A stretch of DNA of 64,000 bases, taken from NCBI GenBank assembly GCA_001430745.1, contig KQ482066.1:648369-712368 (forward strand), read 5' to 3'. Position numbers and translations under genes: made by a program. Source of the DNA: Auxenochlorella pyrenoidosa (taxonomy: Eukaryota > Chlorophyta > Trebouxiophyceae > Chlorellales > Chlorellaceae). The notes under the pieces are model-generated. The model was not told the origin of the DNA. It ran no database searches and saw only the letters and a program-made list of their open reading frames with translations. Positions 60,185 through 64,000 of this stretch are shown piece by piece. Numbering within the stretch: position 1 is the first letter of the stretch; each line of letters starts with the position of its first letter.

Positions 60185-62286
60185 TTAGGTGTCATGAAGT
60201 TGTTCCCTGCATAGCAGCGCAGATGAGGGTGCACTAATTGCGGATGTGGCTGCTGGCGGGCTGTGCAATGCTACCAAGCATGGAACCAGCTGCGCTCCTG
60301 ACAGCTCACCATAGGTTGATTCAAGATGGCCAACTGCGTCGTCCAATCCTGGAAGCATTAGGCCCGATAAGTTGTACAGTTTTTGAAAGGAAACCGAGTT
60401 GTTGGTCGAGCGCTGGCCAGCATGCTCCTGTAGAAAGAGGGAACGCATGCATCGCGCAGTGGTGAGCAAGAGGGGCAGTCCGAACGGGTTTGCCATAATG
60501 CAACGTCAGAGAAAGGCCTTAACAGCCTGAGAATGAGCAGCAGGCAACGCGGTGCTGCCATGCAGCCTCGGAGCGCACCATTTCGATTGTGTACGTTGTG
60601 CCGCTGCCCTCTGGCCGCATTTGGAAGAGGTCCACCCAGGGCATGATCTCTCCTTGCTTGGGGGGCCAGCTCCCCACAAACGAGCCCAGGCTCGGATGCG
60701 CAGGGTGGTAGCAGGCCCTGCCAAGCTGCAGAGTGCCGCCACGGCCACTCTTGATCACAAAGCCCCAACGCCATGCCTCGCGCTTGAGGCTGATGTCCTG
60801 GGTTGTGTTGCTCGGGGCATCCAGCATTTCCCAAACCTGCATGCATGCCCAGCACGGGACAAGGGTTGAGTACTGCAGGCAGGTGTCATTCACCCAGCCA
60901 GATGCTGGCCAGACAGCCCATGCCGCTGCTAAATAGCTCATATGTGAGCCTGATAGCACCTTTGTGTGCACTGCAATATCAATGTCCTTGTCCCTGCAAG
61001 TCACACGAGGGAGGTCGAATGGTGCTATGGTCTGTTTGGGGGTAGGGAGTGAGGGCCCAGCCCACAGATGATGTGGGCAGCAGTACAGTCTTTGCGGGCC
61101 TTGATGGGCAAGTGCGCATCTGTACTGCGGGGTAACAGCTGAATCCACAGCTGTTACCGACGCTGCAATGCTGGTTTTGGTGTGTGCCCACGGTGGAACC
61201 TCATCACCCACCAAGGGAGTATGGATTGATTGCGGAACGCGGCCAGCATCGTGCCATACACCATCACCCACAAGTGTTTCCGGGGCACCATGTACCAGCC
61301 CTGCAAGGGGAGGGACGAAGAAGAAGGGGAGGGCCGGATGAAAAGACTCGTAGCCACTTGGGGGCACATGCCCATGCCAGCGCCCAAACGCATTGGCAGC
61401 ATTCAGGAACACGCCAGCCGGCTGCGCTGCTGCTGCTGCTGCTGGTGGTGGTGGTGCTGCTGCTGCTGCGTATTCCACGTTGAAGCCCATGTGCAGCTGT
61501 GTGCGCTGGACCAGCACAAAGAACACCAGCAGAGACCAAGGTGAGGCAGAAGCTGGCAGCACATCGTCTCCGTGACAACAGCATGGCCAGCCTGGCAGCA
61601 AGGGGCTACGCACCAAGAACTCGAGGAGGCCGCGGAGCCAAAAAGTGCAGCATGTCGGGTCGGTGTGCGGACACGTTGTGTTGTCGCTGCAGGCAGAGAG
61701 CGTAGAGATGTTGGGTTGGAGCAGGCAGCGAGGCGCACGAAAGGGCAAGCACGCAGGCATCGACGAGTTGCCTCCGCGGCCCCACCGGCGGCAGGCGATG
61801 CTTGCGCAGGGCGACCGCCGCGTGTCCCCTGGCCAGGGGTTGTCGTCCTCGTTCAGTAAGGGGCGGTTTGCTAGGAAGGGCCCTGCGCCGTCAAACCACA
61901 CCAGATCTGGGTGCTCATTGCCTCCGAACTGCCGCCGCTGCTGCTGTTGTTGCTGCTGCTGCCCCTGTCCAAGCAATGTTGTACTATGGTGCAGGACAGT
62001 TGCCGTCGGCTGATACACATAAAGGCCCTGCAGGTTTTTTCGAGAAGAGGAGTCAACGAGGAGGAGAAGGCAGAAGCACCTGTGAGCAGAGATGCCTTAC
62101 CGGATGTGGCTTCCCGCTGCGTTCAAGGCATGCAAAGGCAAGGGGACGGGGCAGGCGCTGTGCCATGCCATGTGCGCAGCGGCAGCTCACCGCCGTTGCG
62201 GCCAGGGTCAGCAGGGATACGAGCAGCGTCCATGATGTCCTGGAGTCCCCTCCGGGACCGCTGCTGTGCAGAGGCAGGACTGCCAT
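60185..62286 (-). CDS. LicD/fukutin-like protein 2
   Basis: Paralogue of LicD-like 1 on the other strand, with stops 224 bases apart. Exon 1 (62191-62286) starts MAVLPLHSSGPGG and ends in the anchor WTLLVSLLTLAATA. Exon 2 starts at 62027 (GLYVYQPTATVLHHSTTLL, then a poly-Q run). Next are CPHTDPTCCTFWLRGLLEFL (about 61630), GWYMVPRKHLWVMVYGTMLA (about 61270) followed by AFRNQSILPW, DKDIDIAVHTK with the LicD aspartates (about 60985), DISLKREAWRWGFVIKSGRG (about 60780), RACYHPAHPSLGSFVGSWPP (about 60700), IMPWVDLFQMRPEG, VSFQKLYNLSGLMLPGLDD (about 60370) and HLESTYGEL. The order and spacing of motifs match LicD-like 1. Exons 1-2 instead match the GT90 gene. Confidence 0.82.
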
Positions 62287-63219
62287 GTGGGGAACACCTC
62301 ACAGCAAGGGCTCCGCTTGCGTATCCTGCAAGGCCACAACATGACAGAGGATCATGTCAGGCTGCCCAACTGGCTTGCTCCAATGCAGGGACATCGCCCG
62401 GAAAGAGATGTTATCAACTCCAGCGGCAGCGGCGGCGGCGGCGCCACCATCCCGCCGCCCATGACAAGTGCCAATGGGACAAGAGCCGCATGCACGGGGC
62501 AATCGTGCGTATAGAGGTGGAACTCTTAGCCCAGCATCGCGCCAGCACCTGCGCCGGCCGACACAACTCCTCACAGTTGGCTGACAGCAGACCGCGTTGC
62601 AGGTCTGGCCAGTCCTCCGATTGCCAGCACTTTGGAGTCACGAAGTCACGATCCAATGGCAAGAATGGAGCTTAAAATAAACGTGCATCTGGCTGAGCGT
62701 CCAGCTGTGGTGGCCCATGGGCACCGGGTGCAGGCAGCTGAAGAAGCAGAGCTGCTCACTGGTGCCCTACCTCTGATGCGCTCTGCAGTGCAGGCTGTTG
62801 GTCTTGATTCCTAGCAAGTGTCATATCACACACACTGTCGCCAGAGGACAGCACGAAGCAGGCGCAACGGAGGTCACATTGGTGCGCATGTTGCCAAGGG
62901 AGCAGGTCCATATGCATATCAAGCAGAATCGAGGTGGATCCATCGAGGCAGGGACATTGCATGCAATCAAAGGTTGGGTGCAAAAGCAAGTTGGTTTGGT
63001 TCTGGGCCAGCGAGAGCAGCTTCACGTTGGAGGCGACATGGATTCCACTTTTCAGTTGGTCCTTGCATTGAGTGAGGCGCAGGGGCAGATGAGCTGGAAA
63101 GACGGTGCCCACGCGGCATGCATGATGCCCAGCCACCTCGGAGTAGTGCCTCAGCAGTTGCTAAAATGAAGATGGGCACACAGATGGTGCTTCCCACACG
63201 GGCCTGCCGTCCCTCATCA
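62287..63219. other. Intergenic: LicD-like 2 promoter and 3' UTR of next gene
   Basis: Both flanking genes read leftward. About 930 bases; open frames on either strand (for example 62756-63136 and 62798-63169) show no domain, so I call no gene. Confidence 0.45.
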
Positions 63220-64000
63220 TCAGTTCTTCTTCAGCGCGCTCTCCAGCGCAGCATACGCCGCCTTGGCTGCCTCGCCTGCAGCCTCCGCGGCTTTGCGGCT
63301 CTGCTCTGCATACTTGGTGGCCGCCAGGCCGACGCCGACGAACACGCCGGCGACAAGCATCTGCACAGGAGGAGGGAAAGCAAGGGAATGTGGGCCCGTG
63401 GTGGGGAGCAGACACCCCGTGGAGGGGTGTGCGACACCAGGGAAGGTGGAGACCGAGATGGGACGGGCAGCATCGGCAGCCAATCACCCACAGTTTGGAG
63501 TAGCCCAAGCATGCAGTGATATGCCCACAGAGAACCCTGCTGAAAGCAGACCAGCAGGCAGGTCACACTCCCGCCCCTCTCCAACTCCTCCTCGAGGCGA
63601 TCCCTCCCCTCCCCCTCACCTGCGCCAGGAAGAGCGGCAGCGGGCCGCGCCGCTTGCCGCCCGGCTGCTTGGCCGCCTTGATGCGAGCCTCCGCTGCGGC
63701 GCGCTCGGCGTCGGCCTTGGCGCGCGCCTGCGCCTCCACTTCACCCTTGATGCGGACCTGCTCCGCTTTGCGCGCCTGCTCGGCGGCCTGGCGTGCAGCA
63801 GCCTCCCGCGCGCGTGCCTCCTCGGCCGCCCGGGCCTCCTGCTCGGCCCGCACGCGGGCAGCTGCAGCCGCGCGCTCTGCCTCTGCGCGCTCCGCCTCCT
63901 CCCGGGCAGCCTGCGCGCGCGCCGCAAACTCGGCACGGGCAGCCGCCGCCTTGCGCTCCGCCTCAGCACGGGCAGCAGCCTGCGTGCGCTCCGCCTCGGC
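63220..64000 (-). CDS. C-terminal part of an Ala/Arg/Glu-rich coiled-coil protein with membrane span
   Basis: I do not recognise this gene, which runs off the right edge. The visible upstream exon (about 63620-64000) is a highly charged, Ala-rich helix of repeats such as RAEAERKAAAARAEF, AAEEARAREAAARQAAEQAR and QARAKADAERAAAEARIK, ending KQPGGKRRGPLPLFLAQ. The last exon (63220 to about 63363) begins MLVAGVFVGVGLAATKY, a probable membrane span, and ends AAKAAYAALESALKKN. This makes a long coiled coil followed by a membrane segment near the C-terminus, as in organelle or envelope anchor proteins. Low-complexity composition makes any homology claim unsafe. Confidence 0.6.

Noticed and set aside
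60519..62018. Single 499-codon open frame on the minus strand as an intronless LicD gene
   Set aside because: The conserved YGTML/ILPW exon is in another frame, so introns are needed although they happen to be open.
62756..63169. Overlapping open frames of about 125 codons on both strands
   Set aside because: No start context, splice signal or family pattern; treated as intergenic.

Overview
This is nuclear DNA of a eukaryotic micro-alga, most likely a chlorophyte of the Chlorella/trebouxiophyte type. It is GC-rich. Its genes are cut into many short exons with GT-AG introns of roughly 80-350 bases, usually ending in TGCAG. Several genes carry a TGTAA poly(A) signal shortly after the stop, as is usual in green algae. 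There are no bacterial operons, and I saw no tRNA, rRNA, CRISPR array or intact transposon. Two runs of N (6725-7057 and 41567-41999) are assembly gaps. Exon edges were read by eye, so gene ends are firmer than internal junctions.

Layout: partial unknown gene (+, 1-1067); UCHL5-type deubiquitinase (-, 1399-4019); SRPK-type kinase (-, 4687-9750); ribosomal protein eS12 (+, 10318-11378); GT90 glycosyltransferase (-, 11878-15228); EGF/exostosin GT47 gene A (-, 15745-20018); SGNH hydrolase (+, 21242-24754); splicing factor SPF45 (-, 24819-27744); Polycomb H3K27 methyltransferase E(z) (+, about 28372-33441); FkbM methyltransferase (+, 33686-35882); GT47 gene B (-, 36246-40346); plastid-type SAM methyltransferase (+, 41134-44070); ribosomal protein uS11 (+, 44830-46124); Mediator MED6 (+, 47010-48341); NXPE/PC-esterase-like protein (-, 48527-51615); EGF/exostosin GT47 gene C (+, 52584-57261); two convergent LicD/fukutin-like genes (+, 57790-59961 and -, 60185-62286); partial coiled-coil membrane protein (-, 63220 to the right edge).

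Two groups of genes are interleaved. One is housekeeping and nuclear regulation (UCHL5, SRPK, eS12, SPF45, E(z), uS11, MED6). The other is nine predicted secretory-pathway enzymes, most with a signal peptide or an N-terminal signal anchor, that would build or decorate extracellular glycan: three GT47, one GT90, two LicD-like, one FkbM methyltransferase and two SGNH-fold proteins. This looks like a physical cluster for cell-wall or surface-polysaccharide synthesis. Three observations stand out. The GT90 gene and one LicD gene share a two-exon N-terminal anchor module with an intron at the same place. Gene A and gene B share a 160-base promoter/signal-peptide block. In several genes, tandem repeats copy splice sites (E(z), SPF45 twice, FkbM) or a stop-codon context (MED6), mostly at spacings divisible by three.
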